Assembly: GCA_021737205.1 (NCBI GenBank)
Contig: JAIPEK010000006.1
Location: 1-20,651 of the forward strand
Direction of reading: 5' to 3'
DNA length: 20,651 nt
Origin: Desulfarculaceae bacterium
Lineage (GTDB): Bacteria > Desulfobacterota > Desulfobacteria > Desulfobacterales > Desulfobacteraceae
In this document: piece after piece, positions 7,251 to 14,392 of the stretch
Numbering within the stretch: position 1 is the stretch's first letter
How the letters are laid out: each line of letters starts with the position of its first letter
The notes under the pieces: model-generated
The model's input: only the letters and a program-made list of their open reading frames with translations
Database searches by the model: none
Told to the model about the DNA's origin: nothing
Translations under genes and position numbers: made by a program

Positions 7251-7326
7251 TTATTGTGCAATAATCATTTGAAATGCAAATCCGTATCCTGTAGTATTAT
7301 TAATAATGATTACATGTTTATATAAT
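7251..7326 (+). promoter_or_regulatory. Palindrome-rich promoter region of the DUF4160/DUF2442 operon
   Basis: A perfect TATAAT -10 box lies at 7321-7326, 42 bp before the first gene; the -35 is weak. Upstream there are three symmetric elements: TTATTGTGCAATAA (7251-7264), ATTATTAATAAT (7296-7307), and the pair TAATCATT (7262-7269) / AATGATTA (7305-7312). Such symmetry suggests autoregulatory binding, but no regulator can be named. Confidence 0.45.
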
Positions 7327-7367
7327 CTCGATGGATAGTGCAAAGTGAACTATAAAAGGTAGTAGCC

Positions 7368-7634
7368 ATGCCCACAATTTCAATGTTTTTTGGGATTATC
7401 ATACGAATGTATTTTGCACCAAGGGAACATCAGCCGCCTCATTTTCATGTCTACTATGCGGAACACAAAGCAACCGTTGATATTCGAACCTGTGAAATGA
7501 TTGAAGGGGATTTACCCAAAAAACAGAAAAAACTCGTGCTGGCATGGGCCGAATTGCATCAGGATGAATTAATGGCGAACTGGAAATTGGTTATGAATGG
7601 GGAAGAGCCCTTTAAAATCAGTCCTCTTCAATAA
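7368..7634 (+). CDS. DUF4160 domain protein
   Basis: This 88-aa small soluble protein fits the DUF4160 family: PTISMFFGIIIRMYF at the start, the hallmark REHQPPHFHVYYAEHKA around residues 18-34, then a helical LVLAWAELHQDELMANW. The family has no established biochemical function. It is usually encoded next to DUF2442 proteins, as here, and the pair is often suspected to be a toxin-antitoxin-like module. An AAAGG ribosome site stands 8 nt before the ATG. It is first in a short operon with the DUF2442 gene 11 bp downstream. The surrounding DNA is AT-richer than the flanking metabolic genes, which is consistent with acquisition. Confidence 0.85.
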   Translation: MPTISMFFGIIIRMYFAPREHQPPHFHVYYAEHKATVDIRTCEMIEGDLPKKQKKLVLAWAELHQDELMANWKLVMNGEEPFKISPLQ

Positions 7635-7645
7635 GGAGCAAAACG

Positions 7646-7897
7646 ATGTATCCATCAGTAGTAAAGGTAACCCCGGGAGAAGGATACGTTCTTTCCATAG
7701 TTTTTGACAACGGCGAAACCGGCACCCTGGATATGAAAGAATTTCTGAATTTTGGTGTATTTGAACGACTTAAAGACCAGAATCTATTCAAAAAAGTCCG
7801 AGTATCTTTCGACACAATAGAATGGGATTCAGGAATAGACCTTGATCCTGAATTTGTTTATAAAAAATGCAGAGCAAGCAAACAAATTTCAGACTGA
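7646..7897 (+). CDS. DUF2442 domain protein
   Basis: This 83-aa protein matches the DUF2442 pattern: a beta-rich N-terminus (VVKVTPGEGYVLSIVFDNGE), a middle LDMKEFLNFGVFERLKDQNLF, then VSFDTIEWDSGIDLDPEFVY, the family's signature end. Family function is unproven. Its usual partner, DUF4160, is directly upstream (11-bp gap, with AAGGAG in the gap as ribosome site). The short C-terminal extension KKCRASKQISD is lineage-specific. The stop is followed by 52 bp before an antitoxin-like gene, so all three may be cotranscribed. Confidence 0.85.
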   Translation: MYPSVVKVTPGEGYVLSIVFDNGETGTLDMKEFLNFGVFERLKDQNLFKKVRVSFDTIEWDSGIDLDPEFVYKKCRASKQISD

Positions 7898-7949
7898 CAC
7901 AAAAGCCGATACAATTCATCCGAATCTTTGGACAACCGAAAGTGGTATT

Positions 7950-8237
7950 ATGAAATTCATAAACATAACAGACCTGCAAACCAAATCTTTCCGAATCCGG
8001 AAAGAGCTTGCCGACCAGCAAGATATGGTAATCACCGACAATGGCCAACCTATCGCCATTCTTTCCTCCGTAACCGAAGATAACCTTGAGCAGGTTTTAT
8101 CCTCGTTCCGTCAGGCAAGAGCCATGCAGGCGGTTAACACCATTCAGTATGAATCCATGCGGAAAGGAACGGACAACATTTCCATGGATGAAATTGAGGA
8201 TGAAATAAAAGACGCTCGTTCCAAACAGAAAACATGA
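7950..8237 (+). CDS. Phd-like antitoxin, no recognisable partner toxin
   Basis: This 95-aa protein has a Phd/YefM-type N-terminal domain (MKFINITDLQTKSFRIRKEL, then MVITDNGQPIAILSSV) and a charged C-terminal half ending in MDEIEDEIKDARSKQK. That is the architecture of type II antitoxins that usually precede PIN-domain toxins. I start at 7950, where Phd similarity begins; the frame is open upstream to 7842 but overlaps the DUF2442 gene there. The ribosome site is weak (AAGTGG). Immediately downstream, overlapping by ATGA, comes only a 28-codon frame with no toxin similarity. The antitoxin therefore appears to be orphaned or to have an unrecognised micropeptide partner. Confidence 0.75.
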   Translation: MKFINITDLQTKSFRIRKELADQQDMVITDNGQPIAILSSVTEDNLEQVLSSFRQARAMQAVNTIQYESMRKGTDNISMDEIEDEIKDARSKQKT

Positions 8238-8320
8238 AGAGGGTACGGAATAAAAAGCACAAGGTGGTGTGGACCGATCCGGACCGGATCACAATCTGGC
8301 TGGCTGTTTTTCACAAATAG
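8234..8320 (+). CDS. 28-aa micro-ORF overlapping the antitoxin stop
   Basis: ATG at 8234-8236 overlaps the antitoxin TGA in the coupled ATGA arrangement usual for toxin genes. The encoded peptide is short and very basic at its N-terminus (MKRVRNKKHKVVW) with a hydrophobic end (ITIWLAVFHK). It has no PIN or RelE signature. It may be the start of a toxin gene whose remainder was lost, or a real small protein. A GGAGG directly follows the TAG and precedes a 17-codon TTG-started frame. Either reading is speculative. Confidence 0.35.
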   Translation: MKRVRNKKHKVVWTDPDRITIWLAVFHK

Positions 8321-8342
8321 GGAGGAAAAGCTTTGAACAAAC

Positions 8343-8380
8343 CCGTGCGGGCGAAGGCTGGCAGATCTACGCCCGTACGG
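8343..8380. terminator. Strong hairpin between convergent genes
   Basis: CCGTGCGGGCG (8343-8353) pairs with CGCCCGTACGG (8370-8380) over 11 positions with one G-U pair, around a 16-nt loop. It lies 15 bp past the end of the FadH-like gene on the minus strand and after the plus-strand antitoxin operon. There is no clear T-run on either side, so it may stall or protect transcripts rather than act as a classical intrinsic terminator. Confidence 0.45.
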
Positions 8381-8394
8381 ATTTGAGAAGGGTT

Positions 8395-10404
8395 TCAGAT
8401 CTTTGCGGCGGCAAGGAATCCGTTGTGGATGGCGTTGTCGATTTTGCCGGGCTTTACGCAGTCGCCCACAGCTTCGAACTCGATTCCAGCGTCCGTGAGT
8501 GCGGTCACAAGGTCGTTCTTGGATTGGGATCCGGCCGCGATCACCACGTGATCGAATTTCTGCTCTTTTGTGGTGCCGTCATGGTCAAAAGTGACCGTGC
8601 CGTCCTTGACCGAGATCACTCTGGCGCTCGTGTTCACCGTGACGTCGTGCATGTCGAGCCCGCCCATGAGGACCCATTTGGTGGATTTTCCCACATCGCC
8701 GCCCGCCTTGGGGAGCATTTCAAATACTGTTACGTTCGAGCTTCCCTTGAACATGAGTTCCCGGAGCCGTTCCACGGGTTCGGCCTGGTAGGCGAACAGG
8801 AAATACAGGGTTTCCGGGGTGATGGTGCCTTTGGAGGCAATGTAGTGGGCCGCCTCCAGCCCCACGGAGCCGCCGCCGATCACGGCCACTTCCCGGCCCA
8901 GGGGCGGGTCGTCCCGGAGTACGTCCCACGAGGAAACCACGGACGGGTCATTGATCCCTTCAATCGGCGGGGTCACGGGTTCGGCTCCCTGGGCCACGAT
9001 CAGGGCGTTCGGATTTTTCTTCCGAATCTTTTCCACATCCATTTCCTTGTTCAAAAACAGGTTGATGTCGTACTTGTCCAGCATGGCGGTGTAATACCGG
9101 ATGTATTCAAGGAATTCTTTCTTGTGGGGCGGGGCTGCCGCAATCGGGATCTGTCCGCCGATGCTGCCGGATTTTTCATAAAGGGATACCCGGTGGCCGC
9201 GCCTGGTCGCGGTAACTGCCGCTTCAAGCCCGGCCACGCCTGCACCGACGATCATGACGTCCTTGGGGTTCGGGGCCGGTTCCACAATTCTTTCCAGCTC
9301 TAACCCGGTCCTTGGATTGGAGATGCAGTACACAGGCTGCCCGGAGAAAAGCGCATCCGTGCATCCCTGGGAACAGGCCACGCAGGGGCGGATCTCCTTT
9401 TCTCTTCCCTCGAGCGTCTTTTTCGGCCAGTCATGGTCCGCCAGCAGCACCCGGCCCAGGTTCACCATGTCTGCAGAGTTGCTGCGCAGAACCGCTTCCG
9501 CGTCATCCGGGGTGGTGATCCGGTTGGAAGCGATCACCGGAACGGACACCACATCCTTCACGTTGCGGGCAAGATATGAATACCCGGTCCTGGGAAGCTG
9601 CATCGGAAGCTGGGGCACCTTGGATTCATGCCACCCGCCGGTCACGTTGATGATATCGACGCCGCTTTTTTCATACACCTTTGCTATCTCGGGAACTTCC
9701 GCGTCCGTGGTGCTTTCCTGTACAAAATCGTTGCCTGCCATGCGGATGCCGATGGGAAAGTCCGGACCGAGACGTTCCCGCATCTTGGCGATCAGTTCTG
9801 CAGGAAACCGTGTCCGGTTTTCAAAGCTGCCCCCGTACTCGTCCTCCCGGAGGTTTTTGAGAGGCGAGAGGAACTGGCAGATCAGGTACCCTGCCGACCC
9901 GATGATCTCCACTCCTTCGAAGCCCGCTTCCCTGGCCCGGGCCGCTGCATCGCAGAAGGACTGCTGCACGGTGCGGATGTCTTCACGGGTCATTTCCCTG
10001 GGGGTGGTTTTGGAATATTTGGAATACACCGCGGAAGGGGCGATCGGGGTTTCATTGTTGATCAAAATCGGTGTGGAGTACGCCCCGGCATGAAAGAGCT
10101 GCACCCATGGGCTGGCCCCGTTCTCCCGGATTTTCCCGGCCAGTTTTTCAAACGAGGGCACTGCCTCGTCATTGTCCAGGGACAGGGCGAATATCCCGGA
10201 CCCGATCCAGTCGACGCCCACCGGCCCCACTGTCACGATCCCGGCCCCGCCTGCAGCGATTTCGGAAAAGTACGCATAGTACCGGTCGTTGAGTTTCCTG
10301 TCATAGGAATAAAACAGGGCGAGCGAAGGATAGGCGATCCGGTTCTTCACTTCAAGAGAATTGATCTGTATGGGCTCGAACAAGTGCTTGTACGGTTTGT
10401 ACAT
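8395..10404 (-). CDS. NADH:flavin oxidoreductase, 2,4-dienoyl-CoA reductase (FadH) type
   Basis: This 669-aa multidomain Fe-S flavoenzyme probably reduces an enoyl- or dienoyl-CoA double bond. An N-terminal old-yellow-enzyme TIM barrel (about 1-335, FMN) is followed by a [4Fe-4S] motif with Cys341, 344, 348 and 360 (CVACSQGC...C). A FAD-binding domain (GAGVAGLEAA, 387-396) and an NAD(P)H-binding domain (GGGSVGLEAA, 510-519) complete it. DCR-type catalytic residues are recognisable as Tyr173 in GSAGYLICQF and His259 in GGWHE. A segment after the second dinucleotide motif (about 525-555) seems to be an addition relative to E. coli FadH. An AAAGGAG site precedes the ATG. It is last in the pilT-type operon (21 bp after the MBL gene). 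Related anaerobic reductases acting on aromatic CoA esters have similar architecture, so the substrate stays open. Confidence 0.88.
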   Translation of the reverse strand: MYKPYKHLFEPIQINSLEVKNRIAYPSLALFYSYDRKLNDRYYAYFSEIAAGGAGIVTVGPVGVDWIGSGIFALSLDNDEAVPSFEKLAGKIRENGASPWVQLFHAGAYSTPILINNETPIAPSAVYSKYSKTTPREMTREDIRTVQQSFCDAAARAREAGFEGVEIIGSAGYLICQFLSPLKNLREDEYGGSFENRTRFPAELIAKMRERLGPDFPIGIRMAGNDFVQESTTDAEVPEIAKVYEKSGVDIINVTGGWHESKVPQLPMQLPRTGYSYLARNVKDVVSVPVIASNRITTPDDAEAVLRSNSADMVNLGRVLLADHDWPKKTLEGREKEIRPCVACSQGCTDALFSGQPVYCISNPRTGLELERIVEPAPNPKDVMIVGAGVAGLEAAVTATRRGHRVSLYEKSGSIGGQIPIAAAPPHKKEFLEYIRYYTAMLDKYDINLFLNKEMDVEKIRKKNPNALIVAQGAEPVTPPIEGINDPSVVSSWDVLRDDPPLGREVAVIGGGSVGLEAAHYIASKGTITPETLYFLFAYQAEPVERLRELMFKGSSNVTVFEMLPKAGGDVGKSTKWVLMGGLDMHDVTVNTSARVISVKDGTVTFDHDGTTKEQKFDHVVIAAGSQSKNDLVTALTDAGIEFEAVGDCVKPGKIDNAIHNGFLAAAKI

Positions 10405-10425
10405 TCTTATCTCCTTTGGTTGTTT

Positions 10426-11124
10426 TCAGACAATCCACATCACCGACCGGAACCGGTCCAGCTCGGTTTCCACGGAAAGGCCGCGCTCTTTGAGTTTCTC
10501 GATGAGCTCGGGCCGGTTGAACCGGAGTGTCGGGTTCATTTGATATTCATCCGCCAGTGTGGAAACCACATGATCCGGGAAATACTTTTTCAGAAAATCA
10601 TTGATAGCCGGGTTGTCCGGCTCTACGGTTTTTGCGGTATCCATGTATTCCTCCACGTAATCATGGCCCGGGTAAATCACGGTGTCCTCGGGAAACGACA
10701 TCAGGAATTTCAACGATTCCAAAAGAGCGTTGAAATCTCCTGTCATGCATTTGCCTGCCTTGCCGACGAACAGGGTGTCGCCTGTAACAAGGGCCCCGTT
10801 AAAGTGGAACACCACCGAATCCCGGGTATGGCCGGGCGTGGCGTACACCTTGATTGTTTCCCCTTCCAGGGGAAGACCCTGGTTTTGGGCCAACTGTTTG
10901 GGCTCGATGTATTCGGCCCCGGTTTTGTCCATGAGCTTCTGGTTGCCCGTGGTATGGTCCGGGTGGGTGTGGGTGTTGACCACGTATTCAAGGGACAGGC
11001 CCCGGTCCCGGACAAACGACAGAATGTCGTTCACTGCACCCGGGTCCACGGCAACCGCTTCTTTGTTCCCGTATATCACATAGGCGAGGTTGTCAGCACC
11101 GTATCGAAACTGCTGAATATTCAT
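10426..11124 (-). CDS. MBL-fold metallo-hydrolase (glyoxalase II-like)
   Basis: This 232-aa protein has the metallo-beta-lactamase fold. Metal ligands are visible: HTHPDH at residues 52-57, His99 in TPGHT, Asp116 in TGDTLF and His154 in YPGHDY. Together with the length, this resembles the hydroxyacylglutathione hydrolase/thioesterase-like branch; the C-terminal helical part (NPAINDFLKKYFP and after) may bind substrate. The frame runs upstream to 11241, but that stretch overlaps the PilT gene end and is unlike the family. The ATG at 11124 has AAAGGTGG 7 nt ahead, so I use that. It lies between the PilT and FadH-like genes in one operon. The substrate could be a thioester or glutathione-type conjugate. 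Confidence 0.88.
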   Translation of the reverse strand: MNIQQFRYGADNLAYVIYGNKEAVAVDPGAVNDILSFVRDRGLSLEYVVNTHTHPDHTTGNQKLMDKTGAEYIEPKQLAQNQGLPLEGETIKVYATPGHTRDSVVFHFNGALVTGDTLFVGKAGKCMTGDFNALLESLKFLMSFPEDTVIYPGHDYVEEYMDTAKTVEPDNPAINDFLKKYFPDHVVSTLADEYQMNPTLRFNRPELIEKLKERGLSVETELDRFRSVMWIV

Positions 11125-11170
11125 GTTGTCCACCTTTCCTTTCAACGGTTTGCAATTGGAATTGATCAGA

Positions 11171-12247
11171 TCATGCCGTGGTTTCGTCGGCCTCCACTTC
11201 GTCCATGCCGGCAAAGGCTTTTTTGTCGATCGCCTTTTCATAAGCGGATCGGGCGTCGATCTTTCCTTCGTTCACCAGCTGCAGCAGGTGCTGGTCCATG
11301 GTCTGCATGCCGGACGAGGTGCCGGTCTGGATGATGGAATTGATCTGGGAGATCTTGCCGCTTCGGATCAGGTTGGCAAGGGCGCCCGAGCCGAGCAGGA
11401 TCTCGTTGGCCGCGCACCGTTTGCCATCCACCGTCCGCAGAAGCTGCTGCGCCACCACGGCCCGCAGGGACTCGGACAGCATGGTCCGGGTCTGTTCCTG
11501 CTGGTTCGCGGGAAACGCGTTGATGATCCGGTCGATGGTCTTGGCGGCGCTGTTGGTATGCAGCGTTCCGAACACCAGGATGCCGAGTTCCGCACAGGTC
11601 AGGGCAAGGGAGATGGTTTCCAGGTCCCGCATCTCCCCGACCAGGATGATGTCCGGGTCTTCCCTGCTTGCCACCCGCAGTGCATCCTTGAAACTTCTGG
11701 CATGGGAGCCCACTTCCCGCTGGGTAAAGATCGCTTTTTTGTTGGCGTGAACGAACTCCAGCGGGTCCTCGATGGTGATGATGTGCCCGCCCCGGGTCTC
11801 GTTGATGTGGTTGATGACGGCGGCAAGCGTGGTGGATTTACCGCTGCCGGTGGGGCCTGTCACCAGGACCAGTCCTCTTTTGTACCCGGAGATGGTTTTC
11901 AGGATATCCGGCAGGTTGAGCTGTTCCAGGGTGAGGATTTCAGAGGGAATAATCCGGAACACCGCCCCGATTCCCCTCCTGTGGTAGAGAAAGTTGCACC
12001 GGAACCGGGCGACTCCTTCGATCTCGTAGGCCATATCAAAATCCCGGTTCGTCTCCAGCTTTTGCTGCTGCTCTTTGGTAAGCAGTTCATACAGAAGCTC
12101 CCGGTTGGATTCGTTTGTCAGCTCCGGGTGATCGGTGGCGACCAGTTCTCCGCCCAGGCGCAGAAGCGGGGGAAATCCCACCACCATGTGAAGGTCGCTG
12201 GCCCCTTTGTCTTTCATCTCTTTGAAATATTCATCGATCTTTGCCAT
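11171..12247 (-). CDS. pilT: Type IV pilus retraction ATPase PilT
   Basis: This 358-aa hexameric cytoplasmic motor disassembles type IV pili and powers twitching. Features in order are a PAS-like N-terminal domain with the KGASDLHM signature (14-21), Walker A GPTGSGKST at 131-139, the Asp box TIEDPLEFVH at 158-167, Walker B DPDIILVGEMRD at 197-208, and the His box GTLHTNSAAKTIDR at 227-240. The C-terminal segment ANLIRSGKISQI corresponds to the conserved retraction motif (AIRNLIRE in well-studied PilT), somewhat degenerate. An AAGGAAT ribosome site precedes the ATG. The upstream neighbour is a diverged paralogue with a 36-bp gap. No pilin or pilus assembly genes lie in the window. Confidence 0.93.
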   Translation of the reverse strand: MAKIDEYFKEMKDKGASDLHMVVGFPPLLRLGGELVATDHPELTNESNRELLYELLTKEQQQKLETNRDFDMAYEIEGVARFRCNFLYHRRGIGAVFRIIPSEILTLEQLNLPDILKTISGYKRGLVLVTGPTGSGKSTTLAAVINHINETRGGHIITIEDPLEFVHANKKAIFTQREVGSHARSFKDALRVASREDPDIILVGEMRDLETISLALTCAELGILVFGTLHTNSAAKTIDRIINAFPANQQEQTRTMLSESLRAVVAQQLLRTVDGKRCAANEILLGSGALANLIRSGKISQINSIIQTGTSSGMQTMDQHLLQLVNEGKIDARSAYEKAIDKKAFAGMDEVEADETTA

Positions 12248-12283
12248 AACAATTCCTTTTGCCGGGGATCCTGATCTGTATGT

Positions 12284-13408
12284 TCAGGATTTTTTGCGGG
12301 TTGAAGGTTCCGTTGTTCCGCCGTCCCCGCCGGCCGTTGCCTTCTGCTGCGGGCCGCCCGCCGCCTGCCGGATGGCGGCGGGGTCCTCCGCCACCTGCAC
12401 GGCGTCTTCAACCGATATCCGTTCCTCCTTGGCTAGCTGAAGAAGGGATTCATCCATCAGGCACATGCCGAGTTTCTTTCCCGTACGCATCTGGTTGGGG
12501 ATCTGAAATACCTTGCCGTCCCGGATCAAGCTAGCAACGGGCGCGGTCCCCACCAGTATCTCGTAAGCGAGTTCCATTTTATCATTGTTGATTCCCGGGA
12601 TCAGGCGCTGGGTGATCACGGCCTGGAGCGTCTCGCTCAAGGTGTTGCGGATCTGGGCCTGGTCGCCGGGCGGGAACGAGTCAATGACCCGGTCCACGGT
12701 TTTGGGCGCGTTGGTGGTGGAAAGCGTGCCCAGGACCAGATGCCCGGTTTCAGCTGCGGCAATGGCAAGGGAAATCGTTTCAAGGTCCCGCAGTTCACCG
12801 ATCATGATCACGTCCGGGTCCTCGCGCAGCGCCGCCTTGAGGGAGTTGCCGTAGGACAGGGTGTCGTTGCCGATCTGCCGCTGGTTCACCACTCCTTTTT
12901 TCAAGGGATGCACGAACTCCACCGGGTCTTCCACTGTGAGCACGTGATGGGCCCGGTTCCCGTTGATATAGTTCACCATGGACGCAAGGGTCGTGGTCTT
13001 TCCCTGGCCTGTGGCGCCGGTAACCAGAATCAGGCCCTGGTGGTGGTCCAGCACCTTTGTGGCGGTTTCGGGAAGGCCCAGGGATTCCAGTGTGGGGATG
13101 CTCGGCGGAATGATGCGGAAAGCCGCGCTCATGCCGTTCTGGTGCATCATGGCGCTTCCCCTGAACCGGCCCAGGTTTTCAATCTCGTATGAAAAATCGA
13201 GCTGGAGGTCCCGCTCCAGGACTTTGCGCTGATCTTCGTTTAAAAGCTCGAGGATCAATCTTCCTGAAAGGTCCGCAGTCAACGGTTTGGATTTCAGCTT
13301 GATCAGTTTTCCGAAACGCCTGAGGATAAAGGGCTCGCCCGGTGAAATATGGATATCAGACGCCTTGTTGCTCACCCCCGCCTTGAATACCTTGTCCAGT
13401 TCCGCCAT
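12284..13408 (-). CDS. PilT/PilU-family ATPase paralogue with altered motifs
   Basis: This 374-aa paralogue of the adjacent PilT aligns position for position through residue 240. It has KASDIHI at 15-21, Walker A GATGQGKTT at 131-139, Asp box TVEDPVEFVH at 158-167 and Walker B DPDVIMIGELRD at 197-208. The His box reads GTLSTTNAPKTVDR, so the conserved His230 of PilT is Ser here. Walker A also departs from the usual GPTGSGKST. A Gly/Ala/Thr-rich, charged tail of about 30 residues (AAGGPQQKATAGGDGG...) follows. It may be a PilU-like accessory motor that assists PilT, or a regulator with modified ATPase. It sits second in the operon, 41 bp after a hypothetical gene, with GGAG before the ATG. Confidence 0.88.
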   Translation of the reverse strand: MAELDKVFKAGVSNKASDIHISPGEPFILRRFGKLIKLKSKPLTADLSGRLILELLNEDQRKVLERDLQLDFSYEIENLGRFRGSAMMHQNGMSAAFRIIPPSIPTLESLGLPETATKVLDHHQGLILVTGATGQGKTTTLASMVNYINGNRAHHVLTVEDPVEFVHPLKKGVVNQRQIGNDTLSYGNSLKAALREDPDVIMIGELRDLETISLAIAAAETGHLVLGTLSTTNAPKTVDRVIDSFPPGDQAQIRNTLSETLQAVITQRLIPGINNDKMELAYEILVGTAPVASLIRDGKVFQIPNQMRTGKKLGMCLMDESLLQLAKEERISVEDAVQVAEDPAAIRQAAGGPQQKATAGGDGGTTEPSTRKKS

Positions 13409-13449
13409 TTCAACTCCGTTTGGTCATGATAAGATTTGCCGGGGCCGCC

Positions 13450-13914
13450 TTATGCATCCATGGGCTCCACCCAGATCGAATTGCACACCGACACGTACAG
13501 ACACGGGTATTTCTTTCCGGCGGCACTGCAGTCGAATACCTCGTAAAAGAAGTCGGAATACTGCACCAGGTAATCCGACATCCGGTCATACCCGGAAATG
13601 TCCACGGCCCCGATGATGGACTCGCCGCTGGACAGCCGGATCTTCAGACGGTACAGGTTATCCGCCACAAGGGGGGACTCGGCCTTCCCCTCAGGATCGA
13701 TCCAGGCGACCCCCTGCTTGGAAAGAAGGACCGTGGGAATCGAGTCCCGGTCATTGCGAACCACATCGTACATGATCATATCGAATGTTTCGTCATTAAC
13801 AAGCTCTACCACTGTCCTGCCGGCCACGTTGATTTTGCCTTCGAGCCTGCTGTTGTCAATGGTATGGGCCGCAATGGTTTTGCCCTCTTTTGGATAGGAA
13901 TAAGATTCGTTCAT
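13450..13914 (-). CDS. Hypothetical protein leading the pilT operon, 154 aa
   Basis: I do not recognise the family. Translation from the ATG at 13914 is supported by GCAGGTGG 4-5 nt upstream; an ATG at 13947 lies in frame but lacks such a site. The protein is soluble, without signal peptide or membrane segments. Its middle has alternating beta-type stretches (GKINVAGRTVVELV, then YRLKIRLSSGESIIGAVDI). The C-terminus contains FFYEVFDCSAAGKKYPCLYVSV. It is the first gene behind a near-consensus promoter and is followed by the two PilT-family ATPases. A role in pilus motor control is suggested only by position. Confidence 0.75.
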   Translation of the reverse strand: MNESYSYPKEGKTIAAHTIDNSRLEGKINVAGRTVVELVNDETFDMIMYDVVRNDRDSIPTVLLSKQGVAWIDPEGKAESPLVADNLYRLKIRLSSGESIIGAVDISGYDRMSDYLVQYSDFFYEVFDCSAAGKKYPCLYVSVCNSIWVEPMDA

Positions 13915-13961
13915 GATCCACCTGCTGAAAGGATTAACCGCATGCAACGCTTTAGATGTAA

Positions 13962-13991
13962 ACTGTAGCAGACCGGCATATCAAGTGTCAA
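13962..13991 (-). promoter_or_regulatory. Sigma70 promoter of the pilT-MBL-fadH-like operon
   Basis: On the minus strand, TTGACA (13986-13991) and TACAGT (13962-13967) are separated by 18 bp. The first start codon (13914) lies 48 bp past the -10. The five genes downstream have gaps of only 41, 36, 46 and 21 bp and no visible terminator, so one transcript is likely. Confidence 0.65.
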
Positions 13992-14029
13992 GCAAACCCC
14001 GTCAAATTCCCATATGCTGCATTTCCTGC

Positions 14030-14058
14030 TTGACAAAACCGGTTTCCCGCCCAACATT
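14030..14058 (+). promoter_or_regulatory. Weak promoter candidate for the truncated NADH dehydrogenase gene
   Basis: A perfect TTGACA at 14030-14035 has only poor -10 matches (ACATTA/CATTAA near 14054-14060) at 18-19 bp. It diverges from the pilT operon promoter about 40 bp away. The position before the ndh-like start with its AAAGG site is sensible, but the -10 makes this uncertain. Confidence 0.3.
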
Positions 14059-14089
14059 AAGAGCATCGGCCGTAAAAAAATAAAGGCAA

Positions 14090-14392
14090 ATGATGAAACG
14101 AGTAGTTATTATCGGGTGCGGCTTTCTCGGGCTGAATGCCGCCAAAACCCTTGGCAATAAAGCCGGTGTGGAGGTGGTGGTCATTGACAGGCACAACTAT
14201 CACCTGTTCCAGCCCCTGTTGTACCAGGTGGCCACAGCCGGACTGAACGCCGTTGAAATCGCCGCCCCTGTGAGAAGCATCCTGTCCGGATACCGCAACG
14301 TCAGGTCAGGATCTATAAAATTGTTTCAGATCCTGCCTTTTCTACGCTTTTCATCAATCCATGTGCGATATTGGTGCTTTCAATCCGCATGA
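14090..14392 (+). pseudogene. Truncated type II NADH dehydrogenase (N-terminal fragment)
   Basis: Residues 1-72 match the beginning of NDH-2 flavoproteins: KRVVIIGCGFLGLNAAKTLG (dinucleotide fold, GxGxxG), then VIDRHNYHLFQPLLYQVATAGL and EIAAPVRSIL. NDH-2 is a membrane-associated FAD enzyme of about 400-450 aa that passes electrons from NADH to quinone. Here similarity ends near base 14305. The frame then reads 28 unrelated residues, overlapping in antisense the end of the helicase fragment. The rest of the gene is absent from the window. The ribosome site (AAAGG) and start (ATG at 14090 or 14093) are intact, so truncation is at the 3' side, at the left edge of the low-GC island. Confidence 0.85.

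Noticed and set aside
7842..7949. 36-codon N-terminal extension of the orphan antitoxin
   Set aside because: It overlaps the DUF2442 gene, lacks family similarity, and the Phd domain begins exactly at the ATG at 7950.
8269..9303. 344-codon plus-strand frame starting near the micro-ORF
   Set aside because: Most of it is antisense to the FadH-like gene; the part outside that gene is short and has no supporting ribosome site.
11125..11241. 39-codon N-terminal extension of the MBL hydrolase
   Set aside because: It overlaps the end of pilT, is very basic and unlike the family, and a good ribosome site precedes the ATG at 11124.
9628..11334. 568-codon plus-strand frame across the FadH-like and MBL genes
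   Set aside because: It is antisense to two clearly recognised genes, a usual product of high-GC codon bias; no domain was recognised in it.
11123..12274. 383-codon plus-strand frame opposite pilT
   Set aside because: It mirrors the whole PilT gene on the other strand and shows no protein-family pattern.
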